A stretch of 64,000 nucleotides of DNA. It comes from Corticibacter populi (GTDB lineage: Bacteria > Pseudomonadota > Gammaproteobacteria > Burkholderiales > Burkholderiaceae_C). Location: positions 496,001-560,000 of the forward strand of contig NZ_SGWR01000003.1 in the NCBI RefSeq assembly GCF_004217315.1. The letters are read 5' to 3'. Made by a program: the position numbers and the translations under genes. Each line of letters begins with the position of its first letter. Positions within the stretch are counted from its first letter, which is position 1. Below are positions 17,088 to 26,166 of the stretch, one piece after another. Under the pieces are notes generated by a model, which was given only the letters and a program-made list of their open reading frames with translations, had not been told where the DNA came from and searched no databases.

Positions 17088-18308
17088 ATGCACACCGATC
17101 GGCCGCTGGAATGGATGGATGAAGCGGGGCCGCGACGCGGCACGCGGGTGCGTCGGCGTGCCGGCGAAGTGCCGCAGGCGCTGGGACTGCTGGGGCGCGA
17201 AGACCGGGATCTGCTCAAGGCATGGCTGCGCCGCGACAACCAGACGTCGAAGCGGCAGACCTTGCTGGAGGCGGCCGGCGCGACTGGGCTCGAGCAGGCG
17301 GAGGCCTTGTGTGACCGGCTCCTGCGTGAAGGCTGGATTGCGCGTCGCGAGCGGCTGGTGGGCGGCAGCTGGCAATGGGAGGCCATCATCTGGCTTGATC
17401 TTGGCGGCCTCAAGCAATTGCTGGGTGTGGGCAGTCGCAGTCAACGCGAGCAGTACCGTGGGCAGGCGCTGTGCCAAGCCAGGGCATGGTTGCCGCAGGT
17501 GGGCGACGCGGCGCTGGGTGCTGCCATGGCCCAGGCCATCGATGCGCTGGAGCAGGAGGCGGCCATCCAGGTGGCCACGTTGCAACGGCGCCTCGGTTTG
17601 CTGCAGGCGCTGCGCGGCTGGTGCGAACGCGGTGAACAGGGCACGCGACGAGACTTTGCCCTGCAGGCGGCGGACCGCACCAAAGGCATCGGCGCCGCCG
17701 ATTGGCGCTGGCTGGAGCAGTTCTTTGCGCTGGAGGCGCTGGGCGTCAGTGCTTTTCTTCCCCTGCTGAGCCTGTCGGGCACCGGACGGCTGCAGAGCAC
17801 GGCGGGCAGCATTGATTTGCCGGCCGTTTCGCTGCTGGCGCTGCCGCTGGCGGACGTGCTGGCACTGACGGCATGTACCGCGCCCACGTGCTGGTGGCTG
17901 ATCGAGAACCGCGCCAGCTTCGAGCGCCAGTGTCTGCAGCGTGCGCAGCCCGGCGCCTGCATCGTCTGGCTGCCCGGGCGCCCGTCACCCGGTTGGCAGC
18001 GAGCCATGGCCCACTTGCTGAGGTTGGCGCCCGCACCTTTGCGCATCAGTGCCGATATCGATCCGGCCGGGGTGGATATGGCACTGACCATGGGACGGCT
18101 GTGGCAGCGGCAGGGCCTGGAGTGGCGCTGCAGTCACATGGACGAGGCCGATCTGGAGGCGGCGCGCCAGCTCTGGCCGCTCAATGCCTACGACCATGCC
18201 TTGCTGGAGCGCCTGTTGGCCGACGCCGGGCTGCCGCCAGAGCTGCGCAGGCTGTGCGAGGCGATGCGGCGTCTGGGCCGCAAAGCCGAGCAGGAAGGCT
18301 GGCTGTAG
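17088..18308 (+). CDS. jetD: Wadjet JetD nuclease subunit (DUF3322/DUF2220, Toprim-like)
   Basis: Last gene of the operon, ten bases after jetC, 406 residues. The C-terminal half has the Toprim acidic residues expected of JetD: the glutamate in LIENRASFE (E273) and the DxD-type DIDPAG at 323-328, with SHMDEADLEAARQLWPLNAYDHALLERLL after it. The N-terminal half is helical with a winged-helix-like segment (EDRDLLKAWLRRDNQ to LLREGWIARRERL). JetD is a topoisomerase VI-like DNA-binding nuclease that cleaves plasmids held by the SMC complex. The presence of both acidic motifs suggests the enzyme is active. Confidence 0.85.
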   Translation: MHTDRPLEWMDEAGPRRGTRVRRRAGEVPQALGLLGREDRDLLKAWLRRDNQTSKRQTLLEAAGATGLEQAEALCDRLLREGWIARRERLVGGSWQWEAIIWLDLGGLKQLLGVGSRSQREQYRGQALCQARAWLPQVGDAALGAAMAQAIDALEQEAAIQVATLQRRLGLLQALRGWCERGEQGTRRDFALQAADRTKGIGAADWRWLEQFFALEALGVSAFLPLLSLSGTGRLQSTAGSIDLPAVSLLALPLADVLALTACTAPTCWWLIENRASFERQCLQRAQPGACIVWLPGRPSPGWQRAMAHLLRLAPAPLRISADIDPAGVDMALTMGRLWQRQGLEWRCSHMDEADLEAARQLWPLNAYDHALLERLLADAGLPPELRRLCEAMRRLGRKAEQEGWL

Positions 18309-18414
18309 CTGCAGCGCCGCAAAGCCTGCATTGCCAGTGCGCAGATGGGCGTTTTTCACGCAGCTGCCGCACGATTTGTTTACACTGCGCGGATTTTCGG
18401 CCCGCCTTGAAAGC

Positions 18415-18507
18415 ATGTTCGACGCATCTTCCATGGCGGGCGCTGTTTCATCTGCCCCCGAACCTGCCCCTGCGATGGCCTTGCTGGCCTGGAGTGCCGC
18501 CCCATGA
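18415..18507 (+). CDS. Possible 30-codon leader peptide before the decarboxylase
   Basis: An ATG at 18415 opens a 30-residue frame (MFDASSMAGAVSSAP and on) whose TGA overlaps the decarboxylase start (ATGA). The overlap would allow translational coupling. There is no convincing ribosome-binding site and no run of regulatory codons for Lys, Arg or ornithine, so it may be chance. Confidence 0.2.
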   Translation: MFDASSMAGAVSSAPEPAPAMALLAWSAAP

Positions 18508-20789
18508 AATTCCGCTTTCCGATCATCATCATCGACGAGGATTACCGCTCGGAGAACACCTCGGGCCTGGGCATTCGCGCGCTGGCGCAGGCCATCGAGA
18601 CCGAGGGCTTCGAGGTGGTGGGCGTGACCAGCTACGGGGACCTGAGCCAGTTCGCCCAGCAGCAAAGCCGCGCCAGCGCCTTCATTCTGTCGATCGACGA
18701 CGAGGAGCTGACCGGCGGCGAGAATGGCGACGAGCCGGAGGTGATCCGCAACCTGCGCGATTTCATCGGCGAGGTGCGGCGCCGCAACGATGAGGTGCCG
18801 ATCTACATCCATGGCGAGACCAAGACGGCGCGCCACCTGCCCAACGACATCCTGCGCGAGCTGCACGGTTTCATCCACATGTTCGAGGACACGCCGGAGT
18901 TCGTTGCCAAGCACATCATCCGCGAGGCCAAGAACTACCTCGAGAGCATCCAGCCGCCGTTCTTCAAGGCACTGCTCGATTACGCCGAGGACGGCTCGTA
19001 CTCCTGGCACTGCCCGGGGCACTCCGGTGGCGTGGCCTTCCTGAAGTCGCCCATCGGCCAGATGTACCACCAGTTCTATGGCGAGAACATGCTGCGCGCC
19101 GACGTGTGCAACGCGGTCGAGGAACTGGGCCAGTTGCTCGACCACAACGGCGCCATCGGCGAATCCGAGCGCAACGCCGCGCGCATTTTCAATGCCGACC
19201 ATTGCTTCTTCGTCACCAATGGCACCAGCACCTCCAACAAGATCGTCTGGCACCACAACGTGGCGCCCGGCGATGTGGTGGTGGTGGACCGCAACTGCCA
19301 CAAGTCGATCCTGCATGCCATCATCATGACGGGGGCGATACCGGTGTTCCTCAAGCCCACGCGCAACCACTACGGCATCATCGGCCCGATCCACAAGAGC
19401 GAGTTCGAGCCGGCCAGCATCCAGAAGAAGATCAAGGCCAATCCGCTGCTGGCGGGCGTGGATGCCAAGAAGATCAAGCCGCGCATACTGACGCTGACGC
19501 AATCGACCTACGACGGCGTGCTCTACAACACCGAAACCATCAAGCAGATGCTCGACGGCTACGTGGACAACCTGCATTTCGATGAAGCCTGGCTGCCGCA
19601 CGCGGCCTTCAATCCGTTCTATGGCAGCTACCATGCCATGGGCAAGAAGCGCGCACGGCCCCGGCAGAGCGTGGTGTATGCCACGCAATCGATCCACAAG
19701 CTGCTGGCCGGCATCAGCCAGGCCAGTCACGTGCTGGTGCAGGATTCGCAGGAGACCAAGCTCGACCAGGCGCTCTTCAACGAGGCCTACCTGATGCACA
19801 CCTCGACCAGCCCGCAGTACAGCATCATTGCCAGCTGCGACGTGGCTGCCGCCATGATGGAGCTGCCCGGCGGCGAGGCGCTGGTGGAGGAAAGCCTGCT
19901 CGAGGCGCTGGATTTCCGCCGCGCCATGCGCAAGGTCGAGGCCGAGTTCGGTGCCGACGACTGGTGGTTCCAGGTCTGGGGCCCCGAGCACCTGGCCGAC
20001 GAGGGCGTGGGCCGCTCGGCCGACTGGATCATCCGCAGCAACGGCAGCAGGTCGCGCAAGGCCTCGAGCAGCTGGCACGGCTTCGGCAACCTGGCCGACG
20101 GCTTCAACATGCTCGACCCGATCAAGGCCACCATCGTCACGCCGGGGCTGGACCTGGACGGCAAGTTCCACAAGAGCGGCATTCCGGCTTCCATCGTCAC
20201 CAAGTTCCTCGCCGAGCATGGCGTGGTGGTGGAGAAGACCGGTCTCTACAGCTTCTTCGTGATGTTCACCATCGGCATCACCAAGGGCCGCTGGAACACG
20301 CTGCTGACCGCTCTGCAGCAGTTCAAGGACGACTATGACAAGAACCAGCCGCTGTGGCGCATCATGCCGGAGTTCTCGGCGCAGCACCGCCGCTACGAGA
20401 AAATGGGCCTGCGCGATCTGTGCCAGCACGTGCACCAGCTCTATGCCAAGCACGACATTGCGCGCCTGACGACCGAGATCTACCTGTCCGACCTGACCCC
20501 GGCGATGCGTCCGGCCGATGCCTATGCCCACATCGCCCGCCGCAAGACCGAGCGCGTCGAGATCGACCATCTGGAAGGGCGTATCACCGTGGGTCTGGTC
20601 ACGCCTTACCCGCCCGGCATTCCGCTGTTGATCCCCGGCGAGGTGTTCAACAAGAAAATCGTCGACTACCTCAAGTTCGCGCGCGAATTCGCCAAGCAGC
20701 TGCCGGGCTTCGAGACCGACATCCACGGTCTGGTGGTCGAGAAGGATGCCGACGGCAACAAGCGCTTTTTTGCCGACTGCGTGGTCTGA
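18504..20789 (+). CDS. Orn/Lys/Arg decarboxylase, PLP-dependent, biosynthetic/acid-response type
   Basis: A 761-residue fold-type I PLP decarboxylase of the AdiA/CadA/SpeC superfamily. The N-terminal receiver-like wing domain (IIIIDEDYRSENTSGLGIRAL), the PLP domain (WHCPGHSGGVAFLKSPIG, FVTNGTSTSNKIV, DRNCHKSILHAI, LHFDEAWLPHAAF) and the PLP lysine at about K399 in ATQSIHKLLAG are all present. Sequence alone does not settle arginine versus lysine or ornithine as substrate; Burkholderiales members are usually annotated as arginine/lysine/ornithine decarboxylase. It makes a polyamine precursor and consumes a proton. It stands alone after the Jet operon. Confidence 0.92.
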   Translation: MKFRFPIIIIDEDYRSENTSGLGIRALAQAIETEGFEVVGVTSYGDLSQFAQQQSRASAFILSIDDEELTGGENGDEPEVIRNLRDFIGEVRRRNDEVPIYIHGETKTARHLPNDILRELHGFIHMFEDTPEFVAKHIIREAKNYLESIQPPFFKALLDYAEDGSYSWHCPGHSGGVAFLKSPIGQMYHQFYGENMLRADVCNAVEELGQLLDHNGAIGESERNAARIFNADHCFFVTNGTSTSNKIVWHHNVAPGDVVVVDRNCHKSILHAIIMTGAIPVFLKPTRNHYGIIGPIHKSEFEPASIQKKIKANPLLAGVDAKKIKPRILTLTQSTYDGVLYNTETIKQMLDGYVDNLHFDEAWLPHAAFNPFYGSYHAMGKKRARPRQSVVYATQSIHKLLAGISQASHVLVQDSQETKLDQALFNEAYLMHTSTSPQYSIIASCDVAAAMMELPGGEALVEESLLEALDFRRAMRKVEAEFGADDWWFQVWGPEHLADEGVGRSADWIIRSNGSRSRKASSSWHGFGNLADGFNMLDPIKATIVTPGLDLDGKFHKSGIPASIVTKFLAEHGVVVEKTGLYSFFVMFTIGITKGRWNTLLTALQQFKDDYDKNQPLWRIMPEFSAQHRRYEKMGLRDLCQHVHQLYAKHDIARLTTEIYLSDLTPAMRPADAYAHIARRKTERVEIDHLEGRITVGLVTPYPPGIPLLIPGEVFNKKIVDYLKFAREFAKQLPGFETDIHGLVVEKDADGNKRFFADCVV

Positions 20790-20866
20790 TACCGCGTTCC
20801 TCGCGCCGCTGGACCTGCAGGCGGCGCCGCGCCGCGCCGCAGTTTCCGGCGGCTTTGCGCAGGTTC

Positions 20867-22198
20867 TTACTGCCTGCCCTTGGCCAGATACTGTGCCATC
20901 TCGTCCGGCGGCACCATGCCGCCGCCGGTGGCCCAGACCAGATGGGTAGCATGGCGCATCCGTGGCGGCGTCAGCCCGTGCAACTGCTGGTAGGCCGCGC
21001 TGGCGCAGATGCGCTGCGGCCCGGCCATGCCGGCCAGCGCCGAGGGCTCGAGCTGGATGTCCTCGGCCTGGCTGAGCCAGCCCAGCATGTCGTACATGGC
21101 CTGGTCGCTCAGCGTGTAGCAGCCGTCGATCAACCTCTGCATCGCGCGGCCGACAAAGCCCGAGGCACGGCCCACGGCCAGGCCATCTGCCGCCGTCTGG
21201 TTGTCGATGCCAAGCTCCTGCACCGAAATCGCATCGTGCAGCCCGGTGGCGATGCCCAGCAGCATGCAGGGGGAGTGCGTCGGCTCGGCGAAAAAGCAGT
21301 GCACGTGGTCGCCCAAGGCCATCTTCAGGCCGAAGGCCACGCCGCCGGGGCCGCCGCCAACGCCGCAGGGCAGGTAGACGAACAGCGGGTGCTCGCGGTC
21401 CACCGCAATGCCTTGCGCCTGCAGCTGGGCCTTCACGCGCTCGCCGGCCGCGGCGTAACCCAGGAACAGGGTGCGTGAATTCTCGTCATCGATGAAGAAG
21501 CAGCGCGGGTCGCCCTCGGCTGCCCGGCGCCCTTGCTCGACGGCCACGCCATAGTCATCTTCGTACTCGACCACGGTGACGCCGTGCGCGCGCAGCTTGG
21601 CTTTCTTCCACGCCCTGGCATCGGCCGACATGTGCACGGTCACATGAAAGCCCAGGCGCGCACTCATGATACCGATGGACAGCCCAAGATTGCCGGTGGA
21701 GCCCACCGCGATGCGGTACTGGCCGAAGAAGGCCTGGAATTCCGGGGAGAGCAGTTGGGCGTAATCGTCGCCTTCGTCGAGCAGCCCGGCCTCCCGGGCC
21801 AGCTTTTCGGCATGGGTCAGCACCTCATAGATGCCGCCGCGGGCCTTGATGGAGCCGGAGATCGGCAGATGGCTGTCCTTCTTGAGCCACAGCGCGCCAT
21901 CGATGGGCTGCCCGCCGCGCAGCTCCAGCACGCGCTGCATGGCCGGTATTGCCACCAGCGGGGACTCGATGATGCCGCCGCTGGCCGCCGTGTCGTCGAA
22001 GGCCTGCGCGAGATACGGCGCAAAGCGCAGCAGCCGGGCGTGCGCATCGGCAATGTCCTGCTGGCCGAGGCCGACGTGGGGCAGCCCTTCCTGCAGGGAA
22101 GTGAAGTCCGGGTTGAACCAGCTCGTTTCCTTCAGGGCGATCAGATCCGCGACCAGCGGATGCTGCGCGATCAGTGTGTCGATGTCGGTTGTCGTCAT
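20867..22198 (-). CDS. dsdA: D-serine ammonia-lyase
   Basis: DsdA is a PLP enzyme that deaminates D-serine to pyruvate and ammonia. The protein starts [20 protein letters not shown], collinear with E. coli DsdA (MENAKMNSLIAQYPLVKDL), which supports the ATG at 22198 over one 69 bp upstream. The PLP lysine is K118 in [13 protein letters not shown]; the glycine loop is [19 protein letters not shown]. Length (443 residues) is normal. It follows dsdX on the same strand, with dsdC divergent: the standard D-serine utilisation locus. Confidence 0.96.
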   Translation of the reverse strand: MTTTDIDTLIAQHPLVADLIALKETSWFNPDFTSLQEGLPHVGLGQQDIADAHARLLRFAPYLAQAFDDTAASGGIIESPLVAIPAMQRVLELRGGQPIDGALWLKKDSHLPISGSIKARGGIYEVLTHAEKLAREAGLLDEGDDYAQLLSPEFQAFFGQYRIAVGSTGNLGLSIGIMSARLGFHVTVHMSADARAWKKAKLRAHGVTVVEYEDDYGVAVEQGRRAAEGDPRCFFIDDENSRTLFLGYAAAGERVKAQLQAQGIAVDREHPLFVYLPCGVGGGPGGVAFGLKMALGDHVHCFFAEPTHSPCMLLGIATGLHDAISVQELGIDNQTAADGLAVGRASGFVGRAMQRLIDGCYTLSDQAMYDMLGWLSQAEDIQLEPSALAGMAGPQRICASAAYQQLHGLTPPRMRHATHLVWATGGGMVPPDEMAQYLAKGRQ

Positions 22199-22256
22199 GG
22201 CAGGGTCTTTCTGAGGGGTCAAGTCGCAGAGGGATCCAATCGGAATATGGCGGATA

Positions 22257-23594
22257 TCAGATGACATGGGAAAGCAGGAAGGTCGCCCCCAACGCCGTCA
22301 GCGAGGCGATCAGGGTGGCCGTGGTGTAGTACTTGAAGGTTTCGTTCAGCGTGGCCCCGCAGTATTGCTTGACCAGCCAGAACAGCGAATCGGTCACGAT
22401 GGTGCAGCCAATCGCTCCTGAGCCGATGGCGATGGCGATGATCTCGGGGCTGACGCCCGGATACAGCGGCAGCATGGGCATGACGATGGCCGTTGCGCCC
22501 ATCATTGCCACCGTGGCCGAGCCCACGGCCGCGTGCAGCACCAGCGCCACCAGCCATGCGAGCAGGATGGGGTGCAGATGCAGGCCCGACAGGATCACGG
22601 CCAGGCCGTCGGCCAGCCCGCTGGCCTTGAGGATGCTGTTGAATGCGCCGCCCGCACCGATGATCAGCAGGATGTTGGCGATGGCAGAAAAGCCGCCCTC
22701 GGTATGGTGCAGCAAGCTGTTCATCGCCATGCCACGGCGCAGACCCAGCAGGTAATACGCCACGAACACCGCGATGAACATCGCCGTGATCGGGTTGCCG
22801 ATGAAGGCCATGAAGCGCACCAGGCTGTTTGTTTCGTCTATGGTCAGCTCGGCCACGGTCTTGGCCAGCATCAGCCCGATGGGCAGCAGGATGGTCAGCA
22901 GGGCCGCGCCCAGCGAGGGCAGGGTGTGCTCCTCGCGCACCTCCAGCGCCGAGAATTCGGGAGGCACCGGCTTGAACGGCAGGCACCGGCCCAGCAGCTT
23001 GAGAAACAGGGGGCCGCCGACCAGGGACGCGGCCAGCCCCACCAGCAGGCCATAGACGATGACCATGCCGACATCCGCGCCCAGCGCGTTGGTGACGAAC
23101 AGCGCGGCCGGGTGTGGTGGCACCACGCAATGCACCGCCATCAGCGCCGTGCACAGCGGGATGGCCAGCTTGAGCAGGGATGTGCCGGTCTTCCTGGCAA
23201 TCGAGAATGCCAGCGGAATCAGCAGCACCACCCCCACCTCGACAAACAAGGTGATGCCGCAGATCAGCCCGACCAGCACCATGATCACGTCCGGCGACAG
23301 CCAGCGACAGCGATGCAGTGTGAGGCCAATGCGCTCGGCGGCTCCCGTTATCTCCATCATCTTGCCCAGGATGGTCCCCAGGCCGATCACGGCCGCCAGA
23401 AAGCCCAGGGTGCCGCCAATGCCGGTCTCGATGGCGTCGACCATGTCGATCGGGTCCATGCCCATCATCGAGCCGACGAAGAAACTGGCCAGCAACAGGG
23501 CGAGGAACGGGTGAAGCCTGCACTTCACGATGGTCACGATCACGAGAACAATGCTTGCGATCAACGTCGTTGCGATCCAGGTGTGCGAGCCCAT
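22257..23594 (-). CDS. dsdX: D-serine transporter DsdX (GntP family permease)
   Basis: A 12-14-span GntP-family H+ symporter of about 445 residues, very like E. coli DsdX across its length: [72 protein letters not shown], and the C-terminal [20 protein letters not shown]. It imports D-serine for DsdA. GAAGGAG lies six bases before the ATG at 23594 and directly abuts the one at 23600, so 23594 ([10 protein letters not shown]) is the better start. The dsdA start follows 58 bp downstream. Confidence 0.94.
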   Translation of the reverse strand: MGSHTWIATTLIASIVLVIVTIVKCRLHPFLALLLASFFVGSMMGMDPIDMVDAIETGIGGTLGFLAAVIGLGTILGKMMEITGAAERIGLTLHRCRWLSPDVIMVLVGLICGITLFVEVGVVLLIPLAFSIARKTGTSLLKLAIPLCTALMAVHCVVPPHPAALFVTNALGADVGMVIVYGLLVGLAASLVGGPLFLKLLGRCLPFKPVPPEFSALEVREEHTLPSLGAALLTILLPIGLMLAKTVAELTIDETNSLVRFMAFIGNPITAMFIAVFVAYYLLGLRRGMAMNSLLHHTEGGFSAIANILLIIGAGGAFNSILKASGLADGLAVILSGLHLHPILLAWLVALVLHAAVGSATVAMMGATAIVMPMLPLYPGVSPEIIAIAIGSGAIGCTIVTDSLFWLVKQYCGATLNETFKYYTTATLIASLTALGATFLLSHVI

Positions 23595-23822
23595 GGCCAT
23601 CTCCTTCGGGTGGTGAATGGAACCGTATTAAAGGCAAGCACGGCGTGGCTGACAAACGATGAATCTTGCTTTTCACATGAGTGAAATTGAATCAATATGA
23701 GGGTTTTTACTGGTTCCAACAGAAATTCGATGTCATGAGATTCGATCAATTCATCTCAATTTGCGAGAATCCGGCATCACACCCGTTTCAATGCAAGCAT
23801 TTCAGCCCTGGAGATTGCAACG
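23595..23822. promoter_or_regulatory. dsdX/dsdC divergent control region
   Basis: A 228-bp AT-richer gap between the divergent dsdX and dsdC genes. It contains the dyad TTTCAC-ATGA-GTGAAA (23671-23686), a plausible LysR-type binding site for DsdC. GATTCGATCAATTCATCTCAAT (positions 23741-23762) is a second A/T-rich stretch with weaker symmetry. Activation of dsdXA by DsdC with D-serine is the known logic in enterobacteria; its use here is inferred from the layout. Confidence 0.5.
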
Positions 23823-24761
23823 ATGGCAGCAAGCCAGCCACTGACGGCCGCCCGGCATCGCTCGCTCAATGGATGGCAACTGTCCAAGCTCCATACCTTC
23901 GAAGTGGCGGCGCGGCACGAATCCTTCGCGAAAGCCGCGGATGAACTGTCCCTCACGCCCAGCGCCGTGAGCCATAGCATCAACCAGATCGAAGCACAGT
24001 TGGGCATCCAGCTCTTTGTGCGCTCCCATCGGAAGGTGGAGCTCACCGCCGAAGGCAAGCGGCTTTTCTGGGCACTGCAATCCTCCTTGCAGAGCCTGAG
24101 CCAGGAAATCCTGGACATCAAGAACCAGGCGCTGTCGGGCAACCTCACGGTTTATTCCCGCCCTTCCATCGCCCAGGCCTGGATCGTGCCCTCACTGGCG
24201 GATTTCTCACGCCGCTTTCCCGCCATCAACCTGAGCCTGCTGACGGGCAACGACTACGTCAACTTCCATCGCGCCAGCATCGATCTGGCCGTCTACTTCG
24301 ATGCCACTCCATCGCCTCAACTGCACCATCAGCATCTGATGGATGAAACGATCATCCCGGTATGCAGCCCGGGCTATGCCCGCCAGTTCGACCTGGAAGG
24401 CAAGCCGGGCAGGCTCGCGCGCTGCACCCTGCTGCACGATCAACAGGCCTGGAGCTACGACAGCGGCACCGACGAATGGCACGGTTGGGCGCAGCATTTC
24501 GGCGTGAGCCTGGATGTCTCCACCGGGCTGGGATTCGACCGCTCGGACCTCGCGGTGCTGGCCGCCACCAGCCACGCGGGAGTCGCCATGGGGCGCAGGC
24601 GCCTGGTGCGCAGGCTGCTGGACAGCAGGCAGTTGATCACGCCCTTTCCGGACATGGAACTGAAATGCGAGCAACACTATTACGTCTGCACCCTGTCTGA
24701 CCGCCAATGGCCGAAGATCGAAGCCTTCACCCGGTGGCTCCAGGCCCTGGCGAGCAGTTGA
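23823..24761 (+). CDS. dsdC: LysR-family D-serine regulator DsdC
   Basis: A 312-residue LysR-type regulator. The winged helix-turn-helix spans about residues 17-76 (LHTFEVAARHESFAKAADEL, LTPSAVSHSINQIEAQLGIQLFVR), followed by the co-inducer-binding domain (VYSRPSIAQAWIVPSLADFSRRFP, IDLAVYFD, DETIIPVCSPGYA). Divergent orientation to dsdX and the sequence pattern mark it as DsdC, the D-serine-responsive activator. The C-terminal end (LKCEQHYYVCTLSDRQWPK) recurs as a degenerate copy at 27394-27591. Confidence 0.92.
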   Translation: MAASQPLTAARHRSLNGWQLSKLHTFEVAARHESFAKAADELSLTPSAVSHSINQIEAQLGIQLFVRSHRKVELTAEGKRLFWALQSSLQSLSQEILDIKNQALSGNLTVYSRPSIAQAWIVPSLADFSRRFPAINLSLLTGNDYVNFHRASIDLAVYFDATPSPQLHHQHLMDETIIPVCSPGYARQFDLEGKPGRLARCTLLHDQQAWSYDSGTDEWHGWAQHFGVSLDVSTGLGFDRSDLAVLAATSHAGVAMGRRRLVRRLLDSRQLITPFPDMELKCEQHYYVCTLSDRQWPKIEAFTRWLQALASS

Positions 24762-24816
24762 GCCGGTCGTCATTGAGGTCGGCCACGCCTCGGCAGACGC
24801 GCTCCACCGGCAGCGT

Positions 24817-25983
24817 TCATCGCTTGGGCCCACGCACCAACACGATCGCCAGAACCAGCAGCACCAGCAACATCAAGACATTCACCGCGTGCCAGCCCAG
24901 GGTCTGGATCAGCACACCGCAACTGAACGACATGGCGGCCGCGCTGCCGTTGTTGGCCCACTCCATCAAGGCTTGCGCCTGGGAGGCCTCCGGCGGTGTG
25001 CAGGCCTTGGCAAGCAAGGTGGTGCCCGCCAGGATCAGCAGGTTCCAGCCCGCGCCCAGCAGCAGCGAGCTGAGGAGAAACGACCAGAACTGCAAGCCCG
25101 TCAAGGCCACGCCGGCACTGGCTGCCAGCAGTGCCGCGCCAAGCCATGCAATGGGGATGGCACCGAAGCGGTCCACCGCCTTGCCAGCCACCAGGGCAGG
25201 CATGAACATGCCCAGCACATGCCATTGGATGACGTGGGTGGAACTGGCCAGCGTATGTCCTGCCCCGTGCATGGCCAGCGGCGTGGCGTTCATCACCAGA
25301 ATCATCAGGCCGTGGCCGCAGGCGCTGAGCACGATGGCCTGCCGAATGGGCGGGCGTTGCCACAGCCTGCGGCGGGTGATGGCCACAGCATTCGCCGGCA
25401 CGGTCATCGGCGCGTGCAAGCTGGCAGGCAGGCCCTGCAACAGCAGGATGGCCAATGTGGCCAGCGCCGCCAGTGCCAGGTACGCGCCCACCATGGGGGT
25501 GTCAAACGCCGCCGAGGTGTGGATGGCCAGGCTGGGCGCCAGCAGCGCAGCGGCAATGCCGCCTGCCAGCACCCATGCGGCCGCGCGGCCCTTGTGCTGC
25601 GCATCCACACCATCCAGCGCGGCAAAACGGTAAAAGCCGGCCGATGCCTGGTAGCCGCCCAGCAGCAGCATGGCGATGCAGAATGGCCAGAACTGCGCGT
25701 GCGCCACCGACCAGGCCGCCAGCAAGCCAGCGGCAATGCCCATCGCGGCGCCATACTGCAAGCCGCGTGCGCGGCCCAGGCGCTGCATCCATCCCGCCAG
25801 GCGGCCAATGGCCAGCAGATTGCCCGCGACCAGCAAGGTCAGGGGCAAGGTGGCCAACACAGGCCACGGCGCGAGACGCTGGCCCGCCAAGCCCGTGAGC
25901 GCGATGCCGATGATGGCGCATGACCAGTACAGCGCTTGCGCGATGCTGAGGGTGAGCAATTGGGGATGGCGTTTGAGCAGCAT
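24817..25983 (-). CDS. MFS transporter (putative efflux)
   Basis: A 388-residue polytopic membrane protein beginning MLLKRHPQLLTLSIAQALYWSC. Features include GIALTGLAGQRLAP, WPFCIAMLLLGGYQASAGFYRFAALD, a TRRRLWQRPPIRQAIVLSACGHGLMI central loop and helix, and GWNLLILAGTTLLAKACTPPE. This order is seen in YebC/Staphylococcus-independent 'MFS_1' proteins of Burkholderiales; the substrate is unknown. An earlier in-frame ATG at 26106 would add a polar, non-conserved leader, so 25983 is preferred. It shares its strand with the GlxA-type regulator upstream. Confidence 0.82.
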   Translation of the reverse strand: MLLKRHPQLLTLSIAQALYWSCAIIGIALTGLAGQRLAPWPVLATLPLTLLVAGNLLAIGRLAGWMQRLGRARGLQYGAAMGIAAGLLAAWSVAHAQFWPFCIAMLLLGGYQASAGFYRFAALDGVDAQHKGRAAAWVLAGGIAAALLAPSLAIHTSAAFDTPMVGAYLALAALATLAILLLQGLPASLHAPMTVPANAVAITRRRLWQRPPIRQAIVLSACGHGLMILVMNATPLAMHGAGHTLASSTHVIQWHVLGMFMPALVAGKAVDRFGAIPIAWLGAALLAASAGVALTGLQFWSFLLSSLLLGAGWNLLILAGTTLLAKACTPPEASQAQALMEWANNGSAAAMSFSCGVLIQTLGWHAVNVLMLLVLLVLAIVLVRGPKR

Positions 25984-26166
25984 GGGATGAACGGAAGAAG
26001 TTGAGTGGCAGAGGTTGAGCGGCAGAGGGTGGTTGGGAAGAAAGGGTTTGGACTTCCGCTTGTTGGCGCCGTGGCGGGGGTGACAGACGATGCCCGGGTT
26101 CGGCATGGTCGTTTCCGGCCTGGCGCCGGAGCAGCCCGGGCAGGCGCTGCCTCATCCTTTGGCTGC

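Noticed and set aside
13289-17413. A 1374-codon open frame antisense to the Jet operon
   Set aside because: It mirrors the GC-rich codon pattern of jetB/jetC on the other strand, has no recognisable domain, and the sense genes carry intact motifs.
17985-20726. A 913-codon minus-strand frame opposite jetD and the decarboxylase
   Set aside because: It is the complement of two well-supported genes and has no motif of its own.
22533-23684. A plus-strand frame opposite dsdX
   Set aside because: Gln/His-rich shadow frame; dsdX on the other strand matches its family end to end.
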